The notes under the pieces are model-generated. The model was given only the letters and a program-made list of their open reading frames with translations, was not told where the DNA came from and searched no databases. From an uncultured Bacilli bacterium (GTDB lineage: Bacteria; Bacillota_I; Bacilli_A; RF39; UBA660), in assembly GCA_934168205.1 (NCBI GenBank), contig CAKPMX010000003.1, positions 1-64,000 of the forward strand: a stretch of DNA of 64,000 bases, given 5' to 3'. The translations under genes and the position numbers were made by a program. Shown piece by piece: positions 42,516 to 50,702 of this stretch (its first letter is position 1; the number at the start of each line of letters is the position of its first letter).

Positions 42516-43397
42516 TTATAATATTTCTATACTTTCATAAACTATATATGATATATCCTTATCTTTTGAGCCCCGCAATATTGGAAATTTTTCTAAATCT
42601 CTTTTAGGTACACCATTATCAAAAGTTCTATATTCTCTAGCAAAAGTAAATTTATTATCATTCATCATTTCAATTTTTAATTTATTTTCTATATATTCAC
42701 TTACATCTATTGATAAATCAGTGGGTTCATATTTGTAATCTTTTGGAATAAATGATTTTGCTATCTCGATTATATAATTACTGGATTGTTCAACCTGCTC
42801 TTTTGTATAATTGTTTTTATTTCTCTTTTCAGCTATCATAAATTGTCTGGCACTTTCTTGATATTCCAAATAACTTATTTGTTTTCCAGTTGTATTTATA
42901 TAACTTAAAATATCAAATAATCTTATAATGTGATGGTATTGTTTAGGATCAAATTCCCACTTTTGAAATTCCAATTCTTTACTAGGATATTCATGCGTTA
43001 GTGCTTTTCTTTTTTCATACATAGCACCTAACATACTTTTTAAGTCTGGCCTTATCTGTCTAAACAATTCTTTAACATAATTATCACCAATTGAATATGG
43101 TGTATCTATCGCTTCAATGTAACTAAAATTTCCTTTTTTAATAACATTATAAAAAGTAATTAAATCTTTTACATCTATTGCGCCAGTTTCTAATTCTATA
43201 GTTATACTCGTTACTTTTCTAAAAATAATATCATGTAGATTTGGTAGTATAATTGCTTTGCAATCAATATCACTTTGTTCATCATCAACATTATAATTTT
43301 GACTTCCATATAATCCTATATAAATAACATTGTATCCTTTGTTTTCTAATATTTCTTTGTATTCAACTAATTGTTTATATATTTGTTCTCGCTTCAC
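42516..43397 (-). CDS. Predicted nucleotidyltransferase (COG3541-like) of phage
   Basis: A 293-residue protein. YIGLYGSQNYNVDDEQSDIDCKAI carries the polymerase-beta/MNT pattern GS-x-N-x6-SD-x-D, with the two metal-binding Asp residues. The remaining part is helical. Such proteins transfer nucleotides to protein or nucleic acid targets. It lies between the late activator and the terminase region and is not next to a toxin gene. It starts at GTG 43397 with AGGAGG 10 bases upstream. Confidence 0.78.
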   Translation of the reverse strand: MKREQIYKQLVEYKEILENKGYNVIYIGLYGSQNYNVDDEQSDIDCKAIILPNLHDIIFRKVTSITIELETGAIDVKDLITFYNVIKKGNFSYIEAIDTPYSIGDNYVKELFRQIRPDLKSMLGAMYEKRKALTHEYPSKELEFQKWEFDPKQYHHIIRLFDILSYINTTGKQISYLEYQESARQFMIAEKRNKNNYTKEQVEQSSNYIIEIAKSFIPKDYKYEPTDLSIDVSEYIENKLKIEMMNDNKFTFAREYRTFDNGVPKRDLEKFPILRGSKDKDISYIVYESIEIL

Positions 43398-43398
43398 T

Positions 43399-43827
43399 TT
43401 AAATATCCCTCCTATTCTTATATTTGCTATACAATCTTTTGCATTGCGATATAGAATAATGAACCTTAGATGCTATTTGATACCAAGTATAATTTTTTGT
43501 ATCTATCTCCTTGTAAAAAACTATCAACTGTTCAACCTTATCATACTTTTTTAGTATTTTTAATTCATTATCTATCCACTCTAAGTCATTTTTAATTTGG
43601 TCTTGAGTTTGTTTTATTCTCTTATCCAAATCTTGCCACCTGGCTAAATCTTGTTTTAATATATATACTTCAAGTATATTAGTATGTTTTCCACCATCAA
43701 CCATAATTTTTGTATAATCTGTAGATTTTGGATCTACTAAAGTCTCCAAAAGTTCCTTGTCTCTCAATAATTTATTTAATTCATTTTCTAGTCGTTCAAC
43801 TTCATAATTAACTTCTTTTAACGTCAT
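43399..43827 (-). CDS. Late transcription activator-like protein (RinA/ArpU/DUF1492 type)
   Basis: A 142-residue protein: an N-terminal coiled coil (VERLENELNKLLRDKELLE) and a C-terminal sigma region-4-like HTH, YTWYQIASKVHYSISQCKRLYSKYKNRRD. Proteins of this form lie upstream of terminase genes and switch on late transcription. It is therefore the candidate regulator of the operon holding the tRNA and morphogenesis genes. Confidence 0.72.
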   Translation of the reverse strand: MTLKEVNYEVERLENELNKLLRDKELLETLVDPKSTDYTKIMVDGGKHTNILEVYILKQDLARWQDLDKRIKQTQDQIKNDLEWIDNELKILKKYDKVEQLIVFYKEIDTKNYTWYQIASKVHYSISQCKRLYSKYKNRRDI

Positions 43828-43870
43828 TATTTTTCCTTTCCTAACCGAACCAATTCAATATTTTTATTTT

Positions 43871-43936
43871 CTATTTATTCCACCACTTTATAAGCCATTT
43901 GTCATTTTTATATAAAAAACCTGTTATAGCATACAT
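43871..43936 (-). CDS. Possible 21-residue phage peptide
   Basis: ATG 43936 with TAGGAG 10 bases upstream opens MYAITGFLYKNDKWLIKWWNK and ends in TAG 43871. It is aromatic and basic. It fits tightly between two genes and has a good ribosome site, but it is very short. Confidence 0.4.
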   Translation of the reverse strand: MYAITGFLYKNDKWLIKWWNK

Positions 43937-43949
43937 TATTTATCATCTC

Positions 43950-44207
43950 CTAAAACAATGGTTTACCTATGTATTCTATATTAAAATAATTAGCAAAATA
44001 CATATCTATAATAGTTATTACATCATCAGTTTTTATGTCATAATATTCTTTGAACTTTGTTATTTCTCCAACTAATTCTTTTGCTTTCTTTTTCTCTTTG
44101 ATTGATACTACTTTTCCATTTTCATAAATAATATTAACTTTTATTAATCCATAAAAATTGATATTAAAATCTTTGCTATAATCTTTTTCAAATGTTACTT
44201 TTATCAT
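43950..44207 (-). CDS. Small phage protein, 85 residues
   Basis: Mixed alpha/beta protein, KVTFEKDYSKDFNINFYGLIKVNIIYENGKVVSIKEKKK, with GGAGC upstream and a one-base overlap with the previous gene. No domain recognised. Confidence 0.5.
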   Translation of the reverse strand: MIKVTFEKDYSKDFNINFYGLIKVNIIYENGKVVSIKEKKKAKELVGEITKFKEYYDIKTDDVITIIDMYFANYFNIEYIGKPLF

Positions 44208-44512
44208 TATTTATCAGCTCCTATTTTTTCTTTATCCCAATTATCTATTTCTATATCAAAGCCATGTTCTTGTAATATCATAGTTGAGTATTCATGATTT
44301 TTTCCATAAAATGTGTGAGTGGATAGATATATATGGTTTTTACAATATTCTCTAGTGGTCATATTTGAACAATTACAAATAAACTCACCATCTTTATCTG
44401 GTTCATCACAAATAGGAACTATCCAACCAGAATAATCATTTACTATAATCTTGTATTTATTATTTGCGGGAACCTTTGACAATTCTTTCCAGTTTTTAAT
44501 TAGTTTTGTCAT
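44207..44512 (-). CDS. Small phage protein with Cys-rich centre
   Basis: A 101-residue protein with a conserved-looking core ICNCSNMTTREYCKNHIYLSTHTFYGKN that may bind zinc. AGGAG 7 bases before ATG 44512; it overlaps the upstream gene by 4 bases (ATGA-type coupling). Function unknown. Confidence 0.5.
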   Translation of the reverse strand: MTKLIKNWKELSKVPANNKYKIIVNDYSGWIVPICDEPDKDGEFICNCSNMTTREYCKNHIYLSTHTFYGKNHEYSTMILQEHGFDIEIDNWDKEKIGADK

Positions 44513-44955
44513 CTGGCTTCTCCTATTGTTTCTTTGTATTTTTGTAAAATTTCTATATAGAATTGTTTTTTAAGTATTAAAAAATTAATATCAGTTCCTA
44601 CTTCATGCCATATATCATAATTTTTGATTTGTTCTTTGATTTTATTTATTTTATTTTTTAAATATTTTATAAACTTTTTTTGCTGCATTTCCATTAGCTC
44701 ACAATCCATTGCTCTTTGTTCTAACTCTGCCATATATAGGTCTTCTGGATCAGGTTCTACATTTTCTGCTAAAAAATTATTTACTTTTTTTATATATATA
44801 TTTTTATGTTCTTCAAGTTGTTTCTTTAACTCTTCAGCATACTCATACAATTCTTTTTCTTCCATCAATAATTCATTATCTACATTCAACTGCTTTGCAA
44901 TTTCTAACTGCAAGTCTATACTGTCTTTTATTTCCTTTAATCTTTTATCTGTCAT
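44509..44955 (-). CDS. Coiled-coil phage protein
   Basis: A 148-residue, helical, Glu/Lys-rich protein with heptads over most of its length (residues 1-60 and 75-125). GGGGTGG 6 bases before ATG. Coupled to neighbours by short overlaps. Function unknown. Confidence 0.5.
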   Translation of the reverse strand: MTDKRLKEIKDSIDLQLEIAKQLNVDNELLMEEKELYEYAEELKKQLEEHKNIYIKKVNNFLAENVEPDPEDLYMAELEQRAMDCELMEMQQKKFIKYLKNKINKIKEQIKNYDIWHEVGTDINFLILKKQFYIEILQKYKETIGEAR

Positions 44956-45278
44956 TTATTCCACCCCAATTCATTTATCTGCTGATTTATTGCTTTATGT
45001 AGTGAGATATTAATTCCATATTCAACCTTTTGCCAATGTCCATATTTAGCACAATGTTTTAAATTTTCTTCTCTTTTACTCATAGGTAACCAATCATCTC
45101 TATTGCTATCATCCAGCCAATCAACAAATGATACATCATAACACATAGGAAAATGATTACCTAAATAAAAAGTTACTGAATTATCAACATAATCACTTTT
45201 GTGTCTATATATCAATGTTTCTTCATCTTTTAAAAATAATGTATATCCTAACTTTTCAAACATTTCTTTAGCACTCAT
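44952..45278 (-). CDS. Small phage protein, 108 residues
   Basis: An aromatic-rich alpha/beta protein: MSAKEMFEKLGYTLFLKDEETLIYRHK, VTFYLGNHFPMCYDV and a C-terminal helix. This form recurs in Firmicute phages as an early protein of unknown function. GAGG 7 bases before ATG. Confidence 0.5.
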   Translation of the reverse strand: MSAKEMFEKLGYTLFLKDEETLIYRHKSDYVDNSVTFYLGNHFPMCYDVSFVDWLDDSNRDDWLPMSKREENLKHCAKYGHWQKVEYGINISLHKAINQQINELGWNK

Positions 45279-45470
45279 TTATTCTTCCTCGACTTTCTTT
45301 AATACCTTGTTAAGTTCTTTATTTCTTTCCTCTTCAGACTCAAAAGCTATATATTCAAAACTGTCATTTTTAAATTCAACATATATACAATAACCATATA
45401 CACAATTATAAAAAGGTTGTATGTATCTAACTTCATCTTCGTTAACTAAATAATCTTTAATCTTCAACAT
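45279..45470 (-). CDS. Small phage protein, 63 residues
   Basis: Beta-strand rich first half (VNEDEVRYIQPFYNCVYGYCIYVEFK) and a charged helix at the end. Its ATG overlaps the end of the 59-residue gene upstream. Unknown function. Confidence 0.45.
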   Translation of the reverse strand: MLKIKDYLVNEDEVRYIQPFYNCVYGYCIYVEFKNDSFEYIAFESEEERNKELNKVLKKVEEE

Positions 45471-45636
45471 TACTTACACCCACTTTTTCTACTTTCTTAC
45501 ATTCTTTTTTTAATCTATTGATAAAACTTTTATATCTTCCATAAGTATATTTTTTAGTGCATAAATTGTATTCTTTTTTAATTTCTGCTACTTTTTTATT
45601 GCCAAGTAATATTTTTGCATATTCTTCCCAAGTCAT
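45457..45636 (-). CDS. Small basic phage protein, 59 residues
   Basis: ATG 45636 with GAGGTG 7 bases upstream opens MTWEEYAKILLGNKKVAEIKK..., ending in TAA 45457. The sequence KVAEIKKEYNLCTKKYTYGRYKSFINRLKK looks like a small HTH-type DNA-binding domain. It overlaps the next gene by 14 bases. It fits the packed early operon and fills an otherwise empty gap. Confidence 0.6.
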   Translation of the reverse strand: MTWEEYAKILLGNKKVAEIKKEYNLCTKKYTYGRYKSFINRLKKECKKVEKVGVSNVED

Positions 45637-45640
45637 TTAC

Positions 45641-45958
45641 TTACACCTCTTCCACACTTAATATTTTAAGTACATAATATAGTTTATTAGGTTCTGCTCC
45701 CCATTCTGTTTTGCCAATATCTATTTTCAACTCAATTTTGCATTTAATTTTTGGAACATTTTTTTGATACCCATTTTGAAATATTACTGTACCTTTTGCT
45801 TTTTCTATTAAAAATATATTATTTAATTCAATATTTTCATCTTTTAAGTTATTTAGAAATCTATTAGTCCAATAAGGTTTAATCTCTCTATATTCTTCTT
45901 TCTTTTCGCCAGATTTAATCATATCAAACCATTTCTTTTTTATTGGTAATATTAGCAT
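45641..45958 (-). CDS. ASCH domain protein
   Basis: A 105-residue protein with the ASCH pattern: MLILPIKKKWFDMIKSGEKKEEYREIKPYW (K-x-x-E-Y-R) and C-terminal beta strands. ASCH domains resemble PUA domains and bind RNA or modified nucleotides. They are common single-domain proteins in phages. GAGGTG before ATG 45958. Confidence 0.8.
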   Translation of the reverse strand: MLILPIKKKWFDMIKSGEKKEEYREIKPYWTNRFLNNLKDENIELNNIFLIEKAKGTVIFQNGYQKNVPKIKCKIELKIDIGKTEWGAEPNKLYYVLKILSVEEV

Positions 45959-45960
45959 AT

Positions 45961-46191
45961 TTACACCTCTTTATCTTCTAATATTTCTAAATAGATTTCT
46001 AATAATTCTAATATTACTTCACTTTCTCCATGCTCATTAATAGTCATAAAACCGTCTATATCACCTTTAATAGCTTTTTTTATTTTATCAATAACTTCTT
46101 TTTGCTTTCTACATTGTTGTTCTAGTACTTTAATTTCATTTATAAGTTTAGTTTCATTTTTTCTAACTTCTTCTATTGTTCTATTATCCAT
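45961..46191 (-). CDS. Small coiled-coil phage protein
   Basis: A 76-residue helical, acidic protein (IEEVRKNETKLINEIKVLEQQCRKQKEVIDKIK). AAAGGAG before the ATG. It ends 2 bases before the ASCH gene. No family recognised. Confidence 0.5.
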   Translation of the reverse strand: MDNRTIEEVRKNETKLINEIKVLEQQCRKQKEVIDKIKKAIKGDIDGFMTINEHGESEVILELLEIYLEILEDKEV

Positions 46192-46195
46192 ATTC

Positions 46196-47635
46196 TTATT
46201 TCTCCTTTACCAAACTGTTCAATATGCTCAATTGCCATTTTTTGATAAAATTTTCCTGTTCTTTTGTTGTGACTTCATTATTTTTGGTTCTTTTTTGAAC
46301 GACCTTATTTTCTCTCACTTCTATAGTAACTAATGAATGATTAACATCTTTTGCTAACCTCATAAAGTAAATATCACATTCACCACTTGCTATACGTTCA
46401 GCATAAGTTCTAACGCAATTGTTTTGTTGACTGGATTCATCAACTAATGATTCAAAGTCCCTAGCAGGAAATATAATATATTTGTCATCTTCAAATTCAT
46501 TACATTTTAACTGCTTGAATCTTTTTTTAATAGAGTTATTTAGTAGTTTGTCTTTTTTCTGCTGATATTCATTTAAAGCCTTATCATGAGCAGACTTTAT
46601 ATGTTTAGGATATAAAATATTCTTATCTTTTAAATTGAATTTTAATTTTTTAGCAATAGAAATATAATCCCTATACTCATGGAACAACTTTTTTTCAAAA
46701 TCTGTTTTATTCACTAATGTAATTAAATTTACATTTAATTTAATTAGCTCATTAAGATTCATACTATCTAATCCCTCATAAGCATATAGATATTTCATAT
46801 CTTTTATTTTTAAATACGATAATATAATCAGTTGATCGTAGTTTAAATTGTTCTCCTGAATAAATGGTAAATAGTCTTTTGATAATCCTAAAAATCTCTC
46901 TTCAAATGTTTTCTTTCTTAAAAATGTTTTAGGACATAATGCTAAGTTATAAAGTTTCATCTTTGTCAATAGTTCTACACTAGGATTATAGTTTCTTATC
47001 AAATAAATTAAATCCATATAACCAACGTGTTTGGCCAGCTCCCATAATTGACTATATTTAAGATTCTTATCATCACAAAGTATCTCTTCTAAATTATATG
47101 GATAATAAATGAATTCTTTGGGTAAATAACACCAGTTGCTTCTGAAGTATCTCCATTCAGAACTGTCGAATTTTCTAAATGAGACAAATGTTCCACTAGT
47201 TGTTCCTACCACATTTTCATTAACTATCTCTTCAACTATATTAAAAGAACTATCATAAATAACTCTTGCATATTCATAGCAATAACTTTTATATGACTTA
47301 TTTCTATAACTGGTGTGAATTCTAAATTGCCTTACTATGTAATAATCTTGATATCGGTCTAACATTGCTAGTTCGTTTTTAAATTCATAAGCCGTTAAAC
47401 GATTAGATTTAACTAGATAAGTATTATTACAATTGGGACATTTACAATATCTATTTACTTTAACATCTGAATTAAACTTATGGTGACACAATGTACATTC
47501 ATAATTATTTTTAAATTTAATAATTAATCTTGTTGTCTTTTCTACGTGTTCAATAAATGTATTCCATTTATTCGGCATACTTAAATTCTTATCTAACGCT
47601 TTAAATAACTCTCTATCTTTGACTTTGATATACAT
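46196..47635 (-). CDS. PcfJ-like protein
   Basis: A 479-residue protein with an N-terminal zinc ribbon (CTLCHHKF then CKCPNCNNTY) and the C-terminal PcfJ core: FPARDFESLVDESSQQNNCVRTYAERIASGECDIYFMR. PcfJ was named in the pCF10 conjugative plasmid, and homologues with PcfK occur in many prophages; the function is unknown. Its ATG overlaps the pcfK stop as ATGTAA, so translation is coupled. Confidence 0.85.
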   Translation of the reverse strand: MYIKVKDRELFKALDKNLSMPNKWNTFIEHVEKTTRLIIKFKNNYECTLCHHKFNSDVKVNRYCKCPNCNNTYLVKSNRLTAYEFKNELAMLDRYQDYYIVRQFRIHTSYRNKSYKSYCYEYARVIYDSSFNIVEEIVNENVVGTTSGTFVSFRKFDSSEWRYFRSNWCYLPKEFIYYPYNLEEILCDDKNLKYSQLWELAKHVGYMDLIYLIRNYNPSVELLTKMKLYNLALCPKTFLRKKTFEERFLGLSKDYLPFIQENNLNYDQLIILSYLKIKDMKYLYAYEGLDSMNLNELIKLNVNLITLVNKTDFEKKLFHEYRDYISIAKKLKFNLKDKNILYPKHIKSAHDKALNEYQQKKDKLLNNSIKKRFKQLKCNEFEDDKYIIFPARDFESLVDESSQQNNCVRTYAERIASGECDIYFMRLAKDVNHSLVTIEVRENKVVQKRTKNNEVTTKEQENFIKKWQLSILNSLVKEK

Positions 47636-48015
47636 TACATTAAATCAAACAGAGTTAATTGTCCTTCTGGTTTCCAGTCTTTGCTTTTGATTTTTGACTT
47701 TTTAATTTTCTTTGACTCTGTTACCTTTTCAATATTAGATTCTGTTGCTTTACCTAGTTTTAGTTCTTCATTAGATTCATCCCAATAATGTATTGCCCAT
47801 CCAAATACAACTTCATCTTTAACAATTGCTCTGTTATCCTTTGCTTTTTTCTTTGCTTCATTCATAATGAAATCGATCATTTGTCTTAAACTTTTTTCTT
47901 CGTTCAAATACTTATCATTCATATCTTTTCTAGATATTAAATAGTTTACTATTTCTAATAATGCTTCATCTTTTATTTCTGAAGCAAGTATCTTAATTCT
48001 CTCTATGCCTTCCAT
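47635..48015 (-). CDS. PcfK-like protein
   Basis: A 126-residue protein of the PcfK family: MIDFIMNEAKKKAKDNRAIV then DEVVFGWAIHYWDE and a basic tail ending EGQLTLFDLM. It is the usual partner gene of PcfJ. ATG 48015 has GGAGG 5 bases upstream. Confidence 0.8.
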   Translation of the reverse strand: MEGIERIKILASEIKDEALLEIVNYLISRKDMNDKYLNEEKSLRQMIDFIMNEAKKKAKDNRAIVKDEVVFGWAIHYWDESNEELKLGKATESNIEKVTESKKIKKSKIKSKDWKPEGQLTLFDLM

Positions 48016-48026
48016 ATTTGCCTCCA

Positions 48027-48227
48027 CTACCATTTATCTGTCCAGCGATTTACGTAATCAGTTATATACCTGCTGCAACTCTTATCGTTGAATACATCAC
48101 TAACAGCCATATTCATACATCTGTTTTCGTTTATTTTATCTATTAATCCAATTGTGAACCCTACCGCTATCATTAAAATTCCTATTAAGGCAATTACAAT
48201 TGCTATTTTCTGACCTTTATTTAACAT
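48027..48227 (-). CDS. Small membrane protein of phage
   Basis: A 66-residue protein with one membrane helix (IAIVIALIGILMIAVGFTIGLI) and an exported-side tail with two cysteines. GAGGTG 7 bases before ATG. Possible superinfection-exclusion role, not proven. Confidence 0.5.
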   Translation of the reverse strand: MLNKGQKIAIVIALIGILMIAVGFTIGLIDKINENRCMNMAVSDVFNDKSCSRYITDYVNRWTDKW

Positions 48228-48489
48228 GAAATAACACCTCTTCTTCCTTGATTTTCTTTAATTTATATACTCTATACCCTGTTTTGCCATTTAAGCGTGT
48301 AACACTAGCTAATTTCAATTCAAATGCTGTAAATTCATGTGCGTCTTCTAAAAAATATGACAGGCAATTATCTCCTGATGTTCTGTAATAACTGTCTGTC
48401 AAATATTTTCCTGCTACAACATCTTTAACAACATATTTAGACTTCAATTTGTACTCCAAACGTGTAATAATAACCATCTCGTCTTTCAA
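48217..48489 (-). CDS. Small phage protein, about 90 residues
   Basis: Basic alpha/beta protein (ITRLEYKLKSKYVVKDVVAGKYLTD). It overlaps the upstream gene by 53 bases if the first start is used; ATG 48477 (MVIITRLEYK) shortens this to 41. Unknown function. Confidence 0.45.
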   Translation of the reverse strand: MKDEMVIITRLEYKLKSKYVVKDVVAGKYLTDSYYRTSGDNCLSYFLEDAHEFTAFELKLASVTRLNGKTGYRVYKLKKIKEEEVLFHVK

Positions 48490-48697
48490 CTAACGTATGA
48501 TTATGATCTATTATTCTGCTGTAATTGTTATAGCTTAATCTTAATTTTTCTGGCATAGTGTGATTTTGTCTAACATAGTTTTCAATGTTTCCAACAATAA
48601 TGGCCAACAATTTTTCGACTGGCACATCTTCATTTTTTGTTATAAAAATTGTAGTTCCTACATATTCTTTTCTTTGTTTTTTAATAAATCCAAACAT
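48437..48697 (-). CDS. Small phage protein, 86 residues
   Basis: AGGAGG 6 bases before ATG 48697. Sequence MFGFIKKQRKEYVGTTIFIT and a C-terminal beta hairpin; no domain recognised. The out-of-frame overlap with the next gene is unusually long but both have supporting ribosome sites. Confidence 0.5.
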   Translation of the reverse strand: MFGFIKKQRKEYVGTTIFITKNEDVPVEKLLAIIVGNIENYVRQNHTMPEKLRLSYNNYSRIIDHNHTLVERRDGYYYTFGVQIEV

Positions 48698-48706
48698 AAT
48701 TTCCTC

Positions 48707-49015
48707 CTAAAGTTCATTATTAAAACTATTTCTATATTCTTCCTTACCCTGTCGCCATACCACTCTACAAAACTCATGAGCTTTTGATGATAATCTGTAT
48801 TTTTGATATGCATAATCTTTAAACGAAGTTCTTGAAACTCCTAAATCAGTACAGTACTTATTAGCATCCAGTTGGATTTCTGCCCACCTATTAGCAAGTT
48901 GCATAAATACCATAGCCAACTGATATGCACTTTCTACATCTTCTGGAATAAGATTATAAAAATCTTCCATAGCCCCCTGATATTGTTCAATATCTTGTTT
49001 TAACTGTTCTAACAT
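48707..49015 (-). CDS. Small helical phage protein, 102 residues
   Basis: Helical protein with QLANRWAEIQLDANKYCTDLGVSRTSFKDYAYQKYRL, which could hold a HTH. GAAAGG 9 bases before ATG. It overlaps its upstream neighbour by 7 bases. Unknown function. Confidence 0.5.
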   Translation of the reverse strand: MLEQLKQDIEQYQGAMEDFYNLIPEDVESAYQLAMVFMQLANRWAEIQLDANKYCTDLGVSRTSFKDYAYQKYRLSSKAHEFCRVVWRQGKEEYRNSFNNEL

Positions 49016-49380
49016 GAAACTTTGCCTTTCATATAATCACACCAGTCTTTAAATGCCATAGCAAAAGGTGTTAAATTATAGCCATCAGCCCAACCACATA
49101 TTCCTATAAAGCCATCTTCATGAAATGTTATAGCTTCTCTATCATCAAAATAGGTTCCTTTTACTCTGAGTTCAGCAAATACTAATTTATTTTCTTTAAA
49201 AATGATATTTTTATTTACACCTCTCAATTTAGGCTCATTTATCATAATCGCACAGCTATTAGTTATAGCTATTCTTTTGTTCAATAATTTAATTAATTTG
49301 TAAATGTCATCCATTGCTATATCATCATAAGTTATTTTACAATTTTTAAAATATTCTCTAGATAATTCTCTTCTATCCAT
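49009..49380 (-). CDS. Phage protein of unknown function, 123 residues
   Basis: ATG 49380 follows AAGGAG by 9 bases; that site lies in the 3' extension of the MBL gene. The protein is mixed alpha/beta with ELRVKGTYFDDREAITFHEDGFIGICGWADG in its second half. No family recognised. Confidence 0.5.
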   Translation of the reverse strand: MDRRELSREYFKNCKITYDDIAMDDIYKLIKLLNKRIAITNSCAIMINEPKLRGVNKNIIFKENKLVFAELRVKGTYFDDREAITFHEDGFIGICGWADGYNLTPFAMAFKDWCDYMKGKVSC

Positions 49381-49444
49381 CTTTTTTCTCCTTATGTTCA
49401 TGCATCCAATGATATTCTGACTTCAAGCCCATATTTTCAAGCAG

Positions 49445-50002
49445 TCAGTTGGTTGCATATTCTTTGCTTAAATGAGTTTTCTTGACTCTACTCTCATAAT
49501 AGTTATTTGTGGCTCTAGAGCTTAGTTCTTCTTCATCTTGATAATTCCCCTCAATTAAGTAATAATCGTACTCTATGGCCTTAATTCCATCCAATGTGTA
49601 AGTATCTGTTGCATAGATTAACTTTTCATCGCCATAAAAAACTCTATAGCCACAATTTGGAACATCGTGATACAACTTAACTGGCATTAACTTAAATAAT
49701 TTATAATCGTAAAATAAGCCAACTTCATATACATCGATATTCCTTCTATCAACACCGCAGTTTATCAATTCCTGTACTAACCATTCACAGCAACCAAATC
49801 TTAATGTTGGTCTATCTTTGGCTAATCTTCTTATTGTGGCTTTATTGAAGTGATCTGAATGAGCGTGTGTCAAGAGAACTAGTCTCAATTTTTCAACGTG
49901 AGGATTTAGTAGCTTATAACTAACTCCCATGTCGATTGCTACGATGTCATTTATTAGTGTGCAGTTTCCGTCAGAGCCGCTGTTTAAAATCTTATAGTTC
50001 AT
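49445..50002 (-). CDS. MBL-fold hydrolase (YycJ-like) with an in-frame TGA before its conserved tail
   Basis: A 185-residue metallo-beta-lactamase-fold protein: THAHSDHFN (HxHxDH), YHDVPNCGYRV and ATDTYTLDGI. This single-domain type is found beside recT in many Firmicute phages and is thought to be a nuclease. The frame ends at TGA 49447-49445, but continuing in frame gives 23 more codons, LLENMGLKSEYHWMHEHKEK..., up to TAG 49373, which looks like the family C-terminus and overlaps the next gene. TGA is one base from TGG (Trp). Confidence 0.78.
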   Translation of the reverse strand: MNYKILNSGSDGNCTLINDIVAIDMGVSYKLLNPHVEKLRLVLLTHAHSDHFNKATIRRLAKDRPTLRFGCCEWLVQELINCGVDRRNIDVYEVGLFYDYKLFKLMPVKLYHDVPNCGYRVFYGDEKLIYATDTYTLDGIKAIEYDYYLIEGNYQDEEELSSRATNNYYESRVKKTHLSKEYATN

Positions 50003-50702
50003 TTATGTTGACCTGTTTTATATCAGAATTTTCTGTTGGTTCTGTTTCCGAATTATCTTCTTCATCTTGTACAATTATTCTGTCTTCTTCCTTTAGCTCA
50101 GGCAAATCTACATTCATTTCCTCAGCCTCATACATTCCACCTAAATCCTCAACGAAAGCCTCTCTTAAGGCTCTAACCTTGGCTACTTTTTCAATCATCG
50201 TGGCAGGTTGCTTAGTCCAATTAGAATTTGGCTCTCCATCACTTTTTCTCTGAATAGTTTCTTCTAACGAAACACTAGCTTCAATCGAATTTTCCCAATC
50301 TTTTCTAAAAACTTCAGCCCAACCACCAACTAATGTTTCTGTTGGAAGTTTAAATGTACCTGTTCTTTTCTTCTCTTCACCATTTTCATTAGTTACAATA
50401 ATTCCAGATTTCATACCATTGTATTTAGGATTTAATACTGCTCTTTTTAAAATTGCATCTTTCCCTACAACTATTGTTGCTGGTGTCTTATTTGAATATT
50501 TAATGCAGTATGCTTCTCGTAAAAATGGATTTAGGCCTCTAACCTTGCACAATTCGGTAAACATTTTAAATTCTGGCATTGTAATTTGTGCACTAGTACC
50601 TACTATGTAATCTTGTACTATTTTGGGTGTTAATTTAATTTGTTGTCCATCAACCTCATATACAACTGCTAAATTATTTTGTAATTCTTGCTTATTGTTC
50701 AT
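49992..50702 (-). CDS. Single-strand annealing recombinase, Bet/RecT type
   Basis: A 236-residue protein of the phage Bet family: FTELCKVRGLNPFLREAYCIKYSNKTPATIVVGKDAILKRA and GGWAEVFRKDW. It anneals single strands during phage recombination, together with a nuclease. ATG 50702 has GGAGG 8 bases upstream within the end of the DUF1351 gene; earlier ATGs are too close to that site. The C-terminal 40 residues are acidic and disordered. Confidence 0.9.
   Translation of the reverse strand: MNNKQELQNNLAVVYEVDGQQIKLTPKIVQDYIVGTSAQITMPEFKMFTELCKVRGLNPFLREAYCIKYSNKTPATIVVGKDAILKRAVLNPKYNGMKSGIIVTNENGEEKKRTGTFKLPTETLVGGWAEVFRKDWENSIEASVSLEETIQRKSDGEPNSNWTKQPATMIEKVAKVRALREAFVEDLGGMYEAEEMNVDLPELKEEDRIIVQDEEDNSETEPTENSDIKQVNINEL

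Noticed and set aside
49445..49450. TGA read as Trp in this genome (code 4 or 25)
   Set aside because: Dozens of intact genes use TGG for Trp and several end in TGA; only one gene has a suspicious in-frame TGA.
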